A stretch of DNA of 33,785 nucleotides from CAZSXS01 sp964611385 (GTDB taxonomy: Bacteria > Bacillota > Clostridia > Lachnospirales > CAYPQA01), in the NCBI GenBank assembly GCA_964611385.1, contig CAZSXS010000036.1:1-33785 (forward strand), read 5' to 3'. Position 1 is the stretch's first letter. Each line of letters starts with the position of its first letter. Made by a program: the position numbers and the translations under genes. This document shows positions 6,271 to 14,057 of this stretch, in pieces. The notes below the pieces were generated by a model, which saw only the letters and a list, made by a program, of their open reading frames with translations, had not been told where the DNA came from and searched no databases.

Positions 6271-7452
6271 CTATACTAAATCCGGATTTTCCGCAAAATG
6301 TTTGAGCATCACAATCGGGTCTGAAGAGGATGGGTTGCTGATGACGACACCTTGCTTTGCGGCCTGTTCAGAGACAAAAAACTCATCGTTTGCGATTTGA
6401 CCGTAGCGTATGATAGCCGGGGATTCAATGTCCCATACGCCGAATTTTCCGTGCCCCTGTAACATGACCATTCCGTAGGCAGCGGAATCCTTAATGGTTA
6501 CAGTGGCCCCGGGTAGAACCGTCAAACGCTTTGCCGAAACTTCTTTACTTTTGTAACAAATCCACTCTTCAACAAAGCCTTGCATTTCCTCCAGCGGGTA
6601 AACCGGCTTTGGCTCCATATACCTGTTTTTTCTGAAGTCTGGATCCGTATTCAGCTCCCAATCAATGGCTGACAGTAGATAGTCGAAATTTCCCTCTTCC
6701 TCCGGCGGTGTATCCCTCCAGAGCAATGCGGGAGGAACCGTGTGTTCTCCGTAAAGTACCGATTGATACATAGCAAAAATATCAGAGGCAAACTGCGGTT
6801 CATAGGTGCAGAGACTGCCCGGCGCATGAAGAATGCCGGGCGGCACATCCCAGCCGCTGTCTAGAGCCAAACGATAGGCCTTGGAGTACTCAGTCAGCCG
6901 GTTGTCTCCTTTGGTAAAGTCCATGAGCGCTTGCTTGATTTGCTCCTTTGTCACACCTTCGTCGATTCCAAAAAAGGTAAATGGAAATTCGCCGCCGTGA
7001 TTGTTTAGTTGGGCCGGGAAGAAATACATTTCTGGCTTTCCTAACTGTCCTACCCGTGCCGCCATTTCATTGTTCAGATGAATATGAAAAGGAAGTGGCC
7101 CCAAGTTGTCAAAAAACTTAGCAACCATAGGCCAACGCTTGTGTTTGTTCCACAGGTCCTCTCCGATAAGCTCCCCTTTCAACAGCTCTACCGCCTCCTT
7201 TAAAAGAAGCTTCGAGCCCCCGGCTGTTACGATGTAGCTCATGCCCTCGTCTTCTGGTGTTCCGGGGCCATTTTCTGCATGAGTTGTCGAGGACAGCCAC
7301 CGCTCATCAATAGCTCCTCTTTCCAAGCCCAGTATATACAAGTCCGAAGGATGAAGCTTCATGCGCTTTCCTGGCCGGCAGAATGAACGAGGAACCCAGG
7401 CGGGCGCAAGCCTTAAAATCCCCTTACCTTCTTCCATTGCTTGATGTATCAT
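6271..7452 (-). CDS. Class I mannose-6-phosphate isomerase-like cupin protein
   Basis: A 393-residue cytosolic protein of the class I mannose-6-phosphate isomerase type. The metal-binding core is recognisable: LPFHIHLNNEMA (residues ~120-131, two His), KPEMYFFPAQL with the conserved Glu, and PPGILHAPGSLCTYEP around residue 205 with the third His. The C-terminal ~80 residues are a second cupin (LTVLPGATVTIKDSAAYGMV). The sequence around the sites departs from classic ManA, so the substrate may be a different aldose/ketose phosphate or a free sugar. The ATG at 7452 has AAGGAGG seven bases upstream. It stands alone between terminators at 6213 and 7521; a role in sugar interconversion is likely but the substrate is open. 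Confidence 0.75.
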   Translation of the reverse strand: MIHQAMEEGKGILRLAPAWVPRSFCRPGKRMKLHPSDLYILGLERGAIDERWLSSTTHAENGPGTPEDEGMSYIVTAGGSKLLLKEAVELLKGELIGEDLWNKHKRWPMVAKFFDNLGPLPFHIHLNNEMAARVGQLGKPEMYFFPAQLNNHGGEFPFTFFGIDEGVTKEQIKQALMDFTKGDNRLTEYSKAYRLALDSGWDVPPGILHAPGSLCTYEPQFASDIFAMYQSVLYGEHTVPPALLWRDTPPEEEGNFDYLLSAIDWELNTDPDFRKNRYMEPKPVYPLEEMQGFVEEWICYKSKEVSAKRLTVLPGATVTIKDSAAYGMVMLQGHGKFGVWDIESPAIIRYGQIANDEFFVSEQAAKQGVVISNPSSSDPIVMLKHFAENPDLV

Positions 7453-7520
7453 TTTCTTACCTCCTTGATGGTTTGTGAAGGTTTATTATATATGATCAAG
7501 CAAAGTAGCACAATAGAACA

Positions 7521-7554
7521 AAAAAACAGATAACCCAATGGCTATCTGTTTTTT
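7521..7554 (-). terminator. Rho-independent terminator after the Lys/Asp-repeat gene
   Basis: AAACAGATA and TATCTGTTT pair around a ten-base loop (7521-7554). Runs of A and T on both sides allow use from either strand; it follows the stop at 7567 on the minus strand. Confidence 0.88.
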
Positions 7555-7566
7555 ATTCTAAGCCTT

Positions 7567-7902
7567 TTATTGCGCTTTTGGCTTTTCATCCTTTGGCTTC
7601 TCGCTTTTCCCCTGATCGGCTTTTGGCTGATCAGCTTTGGGCTTATCATCCTTTTTCGTATCTTTATCGTCCTTCTTCTCGTCTTTCTTCCCGTCTTTTT
7701 TGTCATCCTTCTTATCGTCCTTCTTATCGTCCTTCTTGTCGTCTTTTTTCTCCTCTTTGTCTTTCGGTTTTTTACCCATCAAGGCCTTTATACTTTTATC
7801 AATCGCCTTATCCAGTTCTTGCAAGGACTTGTCTAGTTCTGAGCCTTTGACTTTTCCGGGCCGGTACATCATTTGTAGTAATTTATGCTGAAAGCGGGAC
7901 AC
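7567..7902 (-). CDS. Lys/Asp-rich low-complexity protein with KKDD repeats
   Basis: A ~111-residue protein. The first 45 residues (SRFQHKLLQMMYRPGKVKGS then ELDKSLQELDKAIDKSI) are an ordinary amphipathic helical region. The rest is almost entirely K, D, E, P, Q: tandem KKDD units, then PKADQPKADQ and KSEKPKDEKPKAQ. It is strongly charged and surely disordered. I prefer a GTG start at 7902 because AAAGGGGG is nine bases upstream; a TTG nine bases earlier overlaps the ribosome binding site. No signal peptide is seen. It is followed by a terminator and sits next to a 46-residue membrane microprotein on the same strand. Such tails can bind nucleic acid, cell-wall polymers or cations; the function is unknown. 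Confidence 0.7.
   Translation of the reverse strand: MSRFQHKLLQMMYRPGKVKGSELDKSLQELDKAIDKSIKALMGKKPKDKEEKKDDKKDDKKDDKKDDKKDGKKDEKKDDKDTKKDDKPKADQPKADQGKSEKPKDEKPKAQ
7660..7749. repeat. Tandem 12-bp repeats encoding KKDD
   Basis: About seven 12-bp units (plus-strand form cttcttatcgtc and variants) encode KKDD, KKDG, KKDE and KKDD-type tetrapeptides. Units are nearly identical in DNA, indicating expansion by slippage. Confidence 0.85.
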
Positions 7903-7960
7903 TTTTACCAACCCCCTTTGAATTAATATATGTAAGGTAGGTTGAATTTGTTTTCGTTAG

Positions 7961-8101
7961 TCAATTTATGTCTCCAATAAAAATCAGAATGACAAGGATA
8001 ATAAAAAGCTTATCTGAGTTGGACATTCGATTATTGGTCTTGTTGACGCTTTTGAAAGGCTCGGGGATATCATCATAGGATTTACTCAATAAAGAAGACA
8101 T
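7961..8101 (-). CDS. 46-residue membrane microprotein
   Basis: A short frame with a very strong ribosome binding site (GAGGAGG seven bases before ATG at 8101). The product starts MSSLLSKSYDDIPEPFKSVN, continues with a polar segment and ends in one hydrophobic helix (KLFIILVILIFIGDIN). The layout, a soluble acidic N-terminus and a single C-terminal helix, suggests a tail-anchored or single-pass microprotein. It lies 58 bases ahead of the Lys/Asp-repeat gene on the same strand, so the acidic and basic products could be co-expressed. I do not recognise a family. Confidence 0.6.
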   Translation of the reverse strand: MSSLLSKSYDDIPEPFKSVNKTNNRMSNSDKLFIILVILIFIGDIN

Positions 8102-8233
8102 CGGCAAACCTCCTCTATTAAAATGTCATTGTTAAAGGATATGTTTGCCGATGCCTGCATATGCAAAAATTCGATGATTTAGGATTGATCTGTGAACGGG
8201 CAGAATATGTGTAATGCGATCCGATGAAAGTCT

Positions 8234-8326
8234 CGAAAAGGACACCACCCGAAACGGCTTACGGTTAGTACCTCCGGGGCCCCTGCCGACGAGTCGGTGG
8301 GGTGGAGTAAGGGGGTGTCCTTTTCG
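8234..8326. other. Structured inverted-repeat element 3' of the uracil permease gene
   Basis: Perfect 13-bp arms (cgaaaaggacacc at 8234-8246 and its complement at 8314-8326) enclose ~67 GC-rich bases, which contain at least one inner hairpin: CCCC..CCGAC-ga-GTCGG..GGGG (8280-8302). The arm ends merge into ttcggggcttgggcg, which matches the sequence beside the hairpin at 6213-6243. Read on the minus strand it could end the permease transcript, but the multi-branched shape is more elaborate than a terminator and it lacks a clean T run. It may be a structured RNA or a small repeated element. Confidence 0.55.
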
Positions 8327-8369
8327 GGGCTTGGGCGTGAATGTTATTGTTGCTTGGCACGTTATGTTC

Positions 8370-9611
8370 TTAAACAGCCTCAGGTAAAATCTTATTCAGC
8401 ACAACTCCGATCAAAGCCGCAACCGCCAGTCCGGAAATGGTCAGATTGGAACCCAGGGCGATATCGCCGACGCCGATTCCAAAGACTAGAATCAAGGAAG
8501 GGATAATCAAATTTCTAGAATGGGAGAAATCCAGCCTAGATTCCACCAGGGTACGGAGACCGATGGAGGCAATGATTCCAAATAAGATCATGGAAACGCC
8601 GCCCATAACAGGAACGGGGATGTTTTGAATGATGGCTCCGAATTTTCCGATTAAGCTGAGGCAGATCGCCATAACAGCTGCAATCCGAATAACCGAGGGA
8701 TCATAGACCTTGGTTACGGCCAGAACACCCGTGTTTTCGCCGTAGGTGGTGTTTGCCGGGCCACCCAGAAGACCGGCTACGAGGGTGGCAAGACCGTCAC
8801 CCAGCAGGGTCCTGTGTATGCCAGGGTTTTCAAAGAAGTTCTTGCCCACTACAGCTCCGTTGGTTGTGATGTCTCCAATGTGCTCCATGAAAACCACTAC
8901 AGCTATGGGGGCAATGGCGATGATAGCCGTCATATTAAAGGCCGGTAGGGTCGTTAAGGTTTTGGCGGCACTCTCTGAAAAGCCAAACCAAGGCGCAGCG
9001 GCCACAGCTTGCAGGTTGACAAAGCTAGTGCCAGCCACAGCGTCAACAACGAAAGCAGCGATAAAGCCGACCACGATGGAAAGCAAGATAGGTACCAGTT
9101 TAAAGAAGGAGCGAGCAAAGATTGTGACAACGATCATGGAGATCACCACCACCCCCGCTACAAAAAAAGAAAGCCAATCAATTTTTCCATCGCTATAGCC
9201 TGACATCATTAAAGCAACGGGACTTAATCTGAGTCCAATTACAATAATAATAGGGCCGTTCACAATAGGTGGGAAAAATGATTTGACTTTTTCTACTCCG
9301 AAAAGTTTAACCAAAAATGAAAGTAAAAGATAAACCAACCCGGCAGCCATAATACCGGTTTTGACAGCTCCGATGCCCTGCTGACTCAAGACGAGTTGAA
9401 TCGCACTGATAAAAGCAAAGCTAGAACCCAAAAATACGGGAACCATTCCCTTGGTGACCAAGTGGAAAAGTAAAGTGCCTAAGCCTGCGCAAAAAATAGC
9501 AATAGCAGGGTCAAGGCCGGTTTGTGCCGGTACTAAAACCGTGGCTCCGAACATGGCTAAGACATGTTGGATCCCCAACAAACACTTGGTTTTTGTGTCA
9601 ATAGACTTCAT
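8370..9611 (-). CDS. uraA: Uracil permease (NCS2/UraA family)
   Basis: A 413-residue transporter of the nucleobase:cation symporter-2 family with about 12-14 membrane segments. Recognisable motifs are IQHVLAMFGATVLVP at the N-terminus, VFLGSSFAFISAI in the first half-helix, EHIGDI (residue ~245) and GGPANTTYGENTGVLAVTKV, whose Glu lies in the substrate site in UraA. The length and these motifs favour uracil over xanthine/urate. AAGGAGG precedes the ATG at 9611, and a promoter is visible at 9637-9665. It is monocistronic and divergent from the chemoreceptor gene. It probably imports uracil for salvage; no pyrimidine biosynthesis gene is nearby, and no PyrR-type attenuator was recognised in the short leader. 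Confidence 0.93.
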   Translation of the reverse strand: MKSIDTKTKCLLGIQHVLAMFGATVLVPAQTGLDPAIAIFCAGLGTLLFHLVTKGMVPVFLGSSFAFISAIQLVLSQQGIGAVKTGIMAAGLVYLLLSFLVKLFGVEKVKSFFPPIVNGPIIIVIGLRLSPVALMMSGYSDGKIDWLSFFVAGVVVISMIVVTIFARSFFKLVPILLSIVVGFIAAFVVDAVAGTSFVNLQAVAAAPWFGFSESAAKTLTTLPAFNMTAIIAIAPIAVVVFMEHIGDITTNGAVVGKNFFENPGIHRTLLGDGLATLVAGLLGGPANTTYGENTGVLAVTKVYDPSVIRIAAVMAICLSLIGKFGAIIQNIPVPVMGGVSMILFGIIASIGLRTLVESRLDFSHSRNLIIPSLILVFGIGVGDIALGSNLTISGLAVAALIGVVLNKILPEAV

Positions 9612-9636
9612 AAAGACCTCCTTAAAAATTTTTGAT

Positions 9637-9665
9637 ATTCTACAACACTTCTTTTAAATTTTCAA
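9637..9665 (-). promoter_or_regulatory. Promoter of uraA
   Basis: Minus strand TTGAAA (9665-9660), 17-bp spacer, TAGAAT (9642-9637). An imperfect inverted repeat (CTTCTT...AAGAAG) overlaps the -35 and spacer and could be an operator. Confidence 0.6.
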
Positions 9666-9757
9666 GAAGAAATTTCCTTTGTGCTTCTTTTTGTAAAAAC
9701 GTGCCTAAGTTAGTCTGCTTAATGCTTGTACATTTTGAAGTTTTGTCTAATCAAAAG

Positions 9758-9786
9758 TTGACAATAGCCATTAATTATTATATATT
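9758..9786 (+). promoter_or_regulatory. Promoter P1 of the chemoreceptor gene
   Basis: TTGACA (9758-9763), 17-bp spacer, TATATT (9781-9786), about 100 bases before the gene. A second candidate, TTGACT (9829-9834) with 16 bp to TATAAA (9851-9856), lies closer to the start. Confidence 0.65.
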
Positions 9787-9888
9787 CATAAAAATGGTAT
9801 CAACTCCTGTCCTGTTTCGTTGAGGCGCTTGACTTGAATAACGATAGCTGTATAAACTATAGCTTTATAACCATAAAGGAGGTTTTTT

Positions 9889-12216
9889 ATGAAGTTCAAA
9901 ATACTTACAAGTATCAATGCGGCAAATGTTGTGGTTCTGGTGTTACTGGTAGCGATGACTGTGATGTCTTTTTTTGTAGAAACCAGGATTACCAACCTAC
10001 ATAAAGATAAGTTCGACCTTGTATTCCAAGCAAAACGGTTACAAGAGGCTTCCGACTACCTAACGAATGAAATTAGGAACTATACCCAGTATGGAGAAGC
10101 GGAACACTATAATAATTATTTGAATGAAGTCAACAATCTGGACAACCGCGGTAAGGCTATTCAAGAAATGCAGAGGGTCGGCCTGTCTGCAGAAGAATTG
10201 AACTTAATCAATCAGATCAAGTCCACTTCTGATCAGTTAATTCTTCTGGAGGAAAAAGCAAAGGCAGCTATTGAGAAGAAGGACTATGAAACCGCCAGGG
10301 AAGCCGTATACGGATCGGAGTACACCGCCGGAAAAAACCAAATTAACGAAATGGCAGATCGCTTCGTTAACGACCTTATGAACAGATCTTCAAAGGCTGT
10401 GGAAGATCAGCAGAGGATTACAGATTCCTTAAGACTGCTTATTTTCATTGTTGTACTTTTTTCCAGCGTGATCCAAGTATTCTCCATTATTTATACCAGA
10501 AAAAAACTAATAAGACCTATGAACATAGTAAACACAGCCATCAGCAATTTATCACAAGGAAAACTAGGGCCCACGCTCAACAACGACACATCCGAATCCG
10601 GTCAATTGATACGATCCTATAACAGCTTAAACAGCACCTTGTCTTCTATGTTGGTCGAGCTCAACCAGCTGAGTGAAGACATCGTTGTCGGAAAAATCCT
10701 TGAAAGAGGCAAGACGGTCGGACTTCAGGGCTGCTTTACCGAGATCGTAACAGGAGTTAACCAAGTTGCGGACAGCCTAATGAACTATATTGATAACCTT
10801 TCCATCCCCATTGTGATCGTAGATAAAAGCTTTACCATTAATTATATGAACAAGCTTGCTCTTTCGCTGAACAGCAAGACACAAGCCCAAGTCTGTGGAT
10901 CAAAATGCTATGATTATTTTAACACCCCTCACTGCAACACAGAAAATTGTGCAATCTCCCAATGTATGAAAACGCGAAAAATCTGTACAGCTGAAACAGA
11001 AACCACCTTGAACGGGCAACGTATAGAATTTGAATACACTGGCTTGCCTATTTTTGGAAAGAACAATGAGGTTCATGGGGCCTTAGAATTTATCATAGAC
11101 AAAACAGCTGCTACATCCGAAAGGAAACGATCCATTAAGCGGGCAAAGTATAATGAAAATGAAATCAGAAAAATTATTGAACAGCTTGAGCGTATGGCCT
11201 CGGGAAAGTTGGATATTCAGTTTGTTCCAGAGCCCAGTGACAAGGACTGTGAAGACTTGGCCGAAAACTATAAAAAGATAAGCAAAAGCCTTCTCTTTAG
11301 CGGCAAGACCATTTCCGATTATATTATGGAAATCAGCGCCATCCTGAAAAGAATGTCTGAAAAAGATTTTTCAGCATCCATCACGCGGGAGTACTTAGGT
11401 GACTTTGTTTCCTTAAAGGATTCTATTAACCTGATTGCAACTAATATTAAGCAAGTCCTTGAGGAAATTTTAAACTCCGCAGCCCAGGTAGACGTCGGAG
11501 CCAATCTTTCAGCCCAAGTCAGTGGACATCTGGCTCAGGGAGCAGAAGATCAAAGCGCCATGGTAGAAAAAATCAACCAATTTGTTGTTCAAGTAGCAAC
11601 CCAAACTCAGGACAATGCAGAGAATACAAATCAGGCCAAAAATTTCTCAGATCAAACCAAAGCAGATGCAGAGATGGGCGTTAAACAGATTGAGCATATG
11701 GTGAGCTCCATGGAGGCCTTTAAGGCTTCCTCAAAGGATATTGCAAAAGTGATTAAGGTTATAGACGACATTGCTTCCCAGACTAATTTATTGGCTTTAA
11801 ACGCTGCTGTTGAAGCTGCCCGTGCAGGAGAAGACGGAAAGGGCTTTGCCGTGGTGGCTGAGGAAGTACGAAGTCTTGCAGCCAGAAGTGCAAAAGCCGC
11901 AAAGGAATCAGAAGAAAAAATCGAAAACACCATTGCCAGAATCAATGAAGGTGCAGATATAGCCATAGAAATGAAAGAAGCCCTGACAAAAATTGTGGAT
12001 GGCGTTATGGGAACAGTGGACTATATCAGCAACATAGCCGAAGCCAATCAAAAGCAAGCAGAGGCCATCAAACATATCGAAACTGATATAAAGAAGATCT
12101 CCAACATCACGCAAGCCAACATGTCTACTGCGGAGGAAAGCTCCTCTACCAGTGAAGAAATGGCCGCCCAGGCTGTGGTTTTAAAAAATATGATCGGAGA
12201 GTTTAAGATAAAATAA
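9889..12216 (+). CDS. Methyl-accepting chemotaxis protein with Cys-rich PAS domain
   Basis: A 775-residue transmembrane chemoreceptor. TM1 at ~9-31, a helical extracellular domain (~32-180), TM2 at ~181-202, HAMP at ~203-255, a PAS domain at ~300-405, a linker, and the signalling domain with hairpin tip IASQTNLLALNAAVEAARAG (~628-647), followed by KGFAVVAEEVRSLAARS. It controls the flagellar motor through CheW/CheA. The PAS domain holds six Cys at about 336, 340, 349, 354, 359 and 366 (CGSKCYDYFNTPHCNTENC and onward), a spacing seen in a subgroup of anaerobe chemoreceptors and suggestive of a redox or metal cofactor. The outer domain and the PAS domain may sense different cues. No chemotaxis genes are adjacent. 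AAGGAGG precedes the ATG; a terminator follows. Confidence 0.93.
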   Translation: MKFKILTSINAANVVVLVLLVAMTVMSFFVETRITNLHKDKFDLVFQAKRLQEASDYLTNEIRNYTQYGEAEHYNNYLNEVNNLDNRGKAIQEMQRVGLSAEELNLINQIKSTSDQLILLEEKAKAAIEKKDYETAREAVYGSEYTAGKNQINEMADRFVNDLMNRSSKAVEDQQRITDSLRLLIFIVVLFSSVIQVFSIIYTRKKLIRPMNIVNTAISNLSQGKLGPTLNNDTSESGQLIRSYNSLNSTLSSMLVELNQLSEDIVVGKILERGKTVGLQGCFTEIVTGVNQVADSLMNYIDNLSIPIVIVDKSFTINYMNKLALSLNSKTQAQVCGSKCYDYFNTPHCNTENCAISQCMKTRKICTAETETTLNGQRIEFEYTGLPIFGKNNEVHGALEFIIDKTAATSERKRSIKRAKYNENEIRKIIEQLERMASGKLDIQFVPEPSDKDCEDLAENYKKISKSLLFSGKTISDYIMEISAILKRMSEKDFSASITREYLGDFVSLKDSINLIATNIKQVLEEILNSAAQVDVGANLSAQVSGHLAQGAEDQSAMVEKINQFVVQVATQTQDNAENTNQAKNFSDQTKADAEMGVKQIEHMVSSMEAFKASSKDIAKVIKVIDDIASQTNLLALNAAVEAARAGEDGKGFAVVAEEVRSLAARSAKAAKESEEKIENTIARINEGADIAIEMKEALTKIVDGVMGTVDYISNIAEANQKQAEAIKHIETDIKKISNITQANMSTAEESSSTSEEMAAQAVVLKNMIGEFKIK

Positions 12217-12258
12217 AAAAAGTGCGTATCTCCTTTTGTAGGGGCTACGCTTTTTTTA
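12214..12258 (+). terminator. Terminator after the chemoreceptor gene
   Basis: An A run, GTGCGTA, a 17-base loop and TACGC followed by seven T. The stem is short and imperfect but the T tract is clear. Confidence 0.65.
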
Positions 12259-12276
12259 CAAAAAAATCTCGAAAGA

Positions 12277-12305
12277 TTGAGTTTTTAACAACAATATGCT
12301 ATAAT
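12277..12305 (+). promoter_or_regulatory. Promoter of the PdaA-like gene
   Basis: TTGAGT (12277-12282), 17-bp spacer, TATAAT (12300-12305). The transcript would carry a ~215-base leader that contains repeat copy B. Confidence 0.6.
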
Positions 12306-12328
12306 CAGTCAAGATTATCCTTGTGAAG

Positions 12329-12413
12329 CCTACTCAAATGTAAGGAACCTTCCCGTAGTATAAGATGACTTCTTAGTGAATGTTTTGAGAATACAGTGGA
12401 ACGTGACTGAGCC
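12329..12413. repeat. Palindromic interspersed repeat, copy B
   Basis: Ends with ggaacgtgactgagcc, the complement of the family's CTCAGTCACGTTC. Its interior (accttcccgtagtataa, then tagtgaatgttttgaga) matches the interior of copy D (atcttccggattgtaaa, then ggtgaatgttttggaga) in order and spacing. The left end is degenerate. It lies in the predicted 5' leader of the PdaA-like gene. Confidence 0.55.
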
Positions 12414-12520
12414 AAAGTAATCAATGGGAAATGGTAGCTTAATTACTAATAATTACATTGTTAACTGAAGTGTAGCTTTTAATATTGCTGCATATTCTAA
12501 CTAAAATTAAAGGAGGTGTT

Positions 12521-12532
12521 ATGATTTTATGA
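12521..12532 (+). CDS. Three-codon mini-ORF overlapping the PdaA-like start
   Basis: ATG ATT TTA TGA (12521-12532) sits at the best distance from AAAGGAGG (12510-12517). Its stop overlaps the true ATG at 12529 as ATGA. Ribosomes would first engage here and reinitiate, or skip to the gene start, which is further than usual from the ribosome binding site. Confidence 0.3.
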   Translation: MIL

Positions 12533-13464
12533 TACGAAAAAAACAAATCAAACTGCAGCGCGACTGCGGTTCCAGACCTAGAACTGGTCTTAAAACTCGC
12601 TTTTTTGCCCTTTGCTTGACAGCGATGGTAACTGTACTTACAGGATCGCAAACACAGGCTGCAGAAAAGAGCTGGGGCTTGCACTTCCCTTTTCCTGGTG
12701 AGGTACCAAAGGGGAATGAAAGTGCCGAATATTTGAAAGGCTTCGATGCCTATTATGTAGGCGAGAGTGAAGAAAAGGTTATTTATTTAACTTTTGATGC
12801 TGGCTATGAAAATGGGTACACGGATGCCATTTTGGACACGCTGAAAAAGACGGAGGTACCAGCCACTTTCTTTTTGGTGGGAACGTATATCCGTGATTAC
12901 CCTGATTTGGTAAAGCGCATGGTTAATGAGGGACATATCGTGGGCAATCACACCATGTCCCATCCCAATATGTCAAAGATTTCTGACAAGGAATCCTTCT
13001 CCCGAGAGCTTTTCAAGGCAGAAGAACAGTATAAAAATGCCACGAATCAAGACATGCCCAAGTATTACCGTCCACCCGAAGGAACCTATAGTGAACCCAA
13101 TATGCAAATGGCAAAGGAACTGGGGTACAAGACGATTTTTTGGAGCCTGGCCTATGCAGACTGGGATGCCAATAAGCAACCAACGAAAGATGCTGCATTT
13201 TCAAAATTGATTCCCCGGATTCACTCAGGAGCCATACTTTTGCTGCACAGCACATCAAAAACCAACTCTATCATTCTAGAGGACTTGATCAATGAGTACA
13301 AAAAAATGGGATACTCCTTCAAGAGTCTGGATGAGTTAAGTAAGTCTGCTGCCCAAAGTGCAGTGACCCAGTCTGATGCAGTAAGCGTGAACAGCAAAGA
13401 CGATGAAGCAAACCTAGCCAGATACTTTGACCGCCTAAGAGAGTGGGAAGTCAGTATGTATTGA
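12529..13464 (+). CDS. pdaA: PdaA-like N-acetylmuramic acid deacetylase
   Basis: A 311-residue exported polysaccharide deacetylase. An N-terminal basic stretch and hydrophobic helix (~22-45, ending QTQAA) form a long signal peptide or anchor. The mature part opens with SWGLHFPFPG, typical of PdaA. NodB motifs follow: TFDAGYENG (88-96), NHTMSHP (140-146, with His 141 and 145 as metal ligands), RPPEGTYSE (181-189), DWDANKQPT (211-219) and ILLLHS (236-241). Alanine follows the catalytic Asp where classical deacetylases have a second Asp; PdaA also lacks it (Asn). PdaA removes acetyl groups from muramic acid so that muramic-delta-lactam can form in the spore cortex, implying a spore former. The last 50 residues are a polar tail of unknown role. 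It is followed by repeat copy G. Confidence 0.85.
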   Translation: MIRKKQIKLQRDCGSRPRTGLKTRFFALCLTAMVTVLTGSQTQAAEKSWGLHFPFPGEVPKGNESAEYLKGFDAYYVGESEEKVIYLTFDAGYENGYTDAILDTLKKTEVPATFFLVGTYIRDYPDLVKRMVNEGHIVGNHTMSHPNMSKISDKESFSRELFKAEEQYKNATNQDMPKYYRPPEGTYSEPNMQMAKELGYKTIFWSLAYADWDANKQPTKDAAFSKLIPRIHSGAILLLHSTSKTNSIILEDLINEYKKMGYSFKSLDELSKSAAQSAVTQSDAVSVNSKDDEANLARYFDRLREWEVSMY

Positions 13465-13550
13465 GTAAGTACTCAAGCCGCCATCCATTAAACCGAAAAT
13501 GTAGTTGTGTTGTATGGCGGCTTGGCAAAGTTGAACATACTGAGTAGAGT
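13460..13550. repeat. Palindromic interspersed repeat, copy G, with hairpin and outward promoter
   Basis: Starts within the pdaA stop codon. An 11-bp perfect stem (CAAGCCGCCAT at 13474-13484 with its complement at 13514-13524) encloses 29 bases. The right end, ggcaaagttgaacatactga, is the complement of the family half-site TCAGTATGTTCAACTTTGCC. TTGGCA (13522-13527), 17 bp and TAGAGT (13545-13550) make a promoter-like pair directed at the NUDIX gene, so the element may both separate and drive the neighbours. Confidence 0.6.
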
Positions 13551-13588
13551 TAGGATTTTTAGTAAGGTGAAGATTGGGGGATAAGCAT

Positions 13589-14056
13589 ATGCCAAACATT
13601 GAGATTACCAATATGGTCATGGTCATGAACCACGAGGGAAAGGTTTTGGTTTTGGACAGGCTGAAAAAATGGAAGGGTCTGAGCTTTCCCGGTGGACATG
13701 TGGAAGCAGGCGAAAGCATTGTGGATAGCGCAATCCGGGAAATTGAGGAAGAAACCGGCCTAAAGATACAGAATCTGAAAAGCTGTGGGATCGTTCATTG
13801 GTTCAACCAAGAGAACGGAGACCGGTATTTGGAGTTTTTGTATCGAACGACGGAGTTTAGCGGAGAGCTGATCGAAAAGACCGAGGAGGGACGGGTTTTC
13901 TGGATGGATTCAAAGGAATTCCAGGATAAACCTCTTTCTCCGAATTTTAAGGAGTATCTGCCCATGTTTTTTACTGATACCATTTTAGAGGCCTTTTTCA
14001 CGCACGGCGGGAGCTTTCAATCAGAGGTTCAATATAAAAAGGTTATCAATATTTAA
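13589..14056 (+). CDS. NUDIX hydrolase (MutT-like, 8-oxo-dGTP diphosphatase type)
   Basis: A 155-residue cytosolic pyrophosphohydrolase. The Nudix box is complete: GGHVEAGESIVDSAIREIEE followed by ETGL, matching GX5EX7REUXEEXGU. The preceding GKVLVLDRLKKWKGLSFPGG matches MutT/8-oxo-dGTP-type Nudix proteins, which clean oxidised nucleotides. I start at ATG 13589 because GGGGG is seven bases upstream; the frame could reach back to a TTG at 13574 without support. The promoter is probably inside repeat copy G. The C-terminal 20 residues (GGSFQSEVQYKKVINI) are longer than in MutT. Substrate not determinable. Confidence 0.9.
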   Translation: MPNIEITNMVMVMNHEGKVLVLDRLKKWKGLSFPGGHVEAGESIVDSAIREIEEETGLKIQNLKSCGIVHWFNQENGDRYLEFLYRTTEFSGELIEKTEEGRVFWMDSKEFQDKPLSPNFKEYLPMFFTDTILEAFFTHGGSFQSEVQYKKVINI

Positions 14057-14057
14057 C

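Noticed and set aside
7570..7891. Three long plus-strand frames rich in Leu/Phe/Ser
   Set aside because: They are complements of the repetitive KKDD region in different frames; the minus-strand gene has an RBS, ordinary N-terminus and terminator.
8218..8240. Resemblance to a hammerhead ribozyme core or group II intron domain V (ccgatgaaagtctcgaaa)
   Set aside because: The hammerhead CUGAUGA is not matched, stem II cannot form, and no domain V pairing is present; the likeness is a short word match.
8746..9198. 150-codon plus-strand frame opposite uraA
   Set aside because: Shadow of a highly conserved permease gene; no RBS and biased composition.
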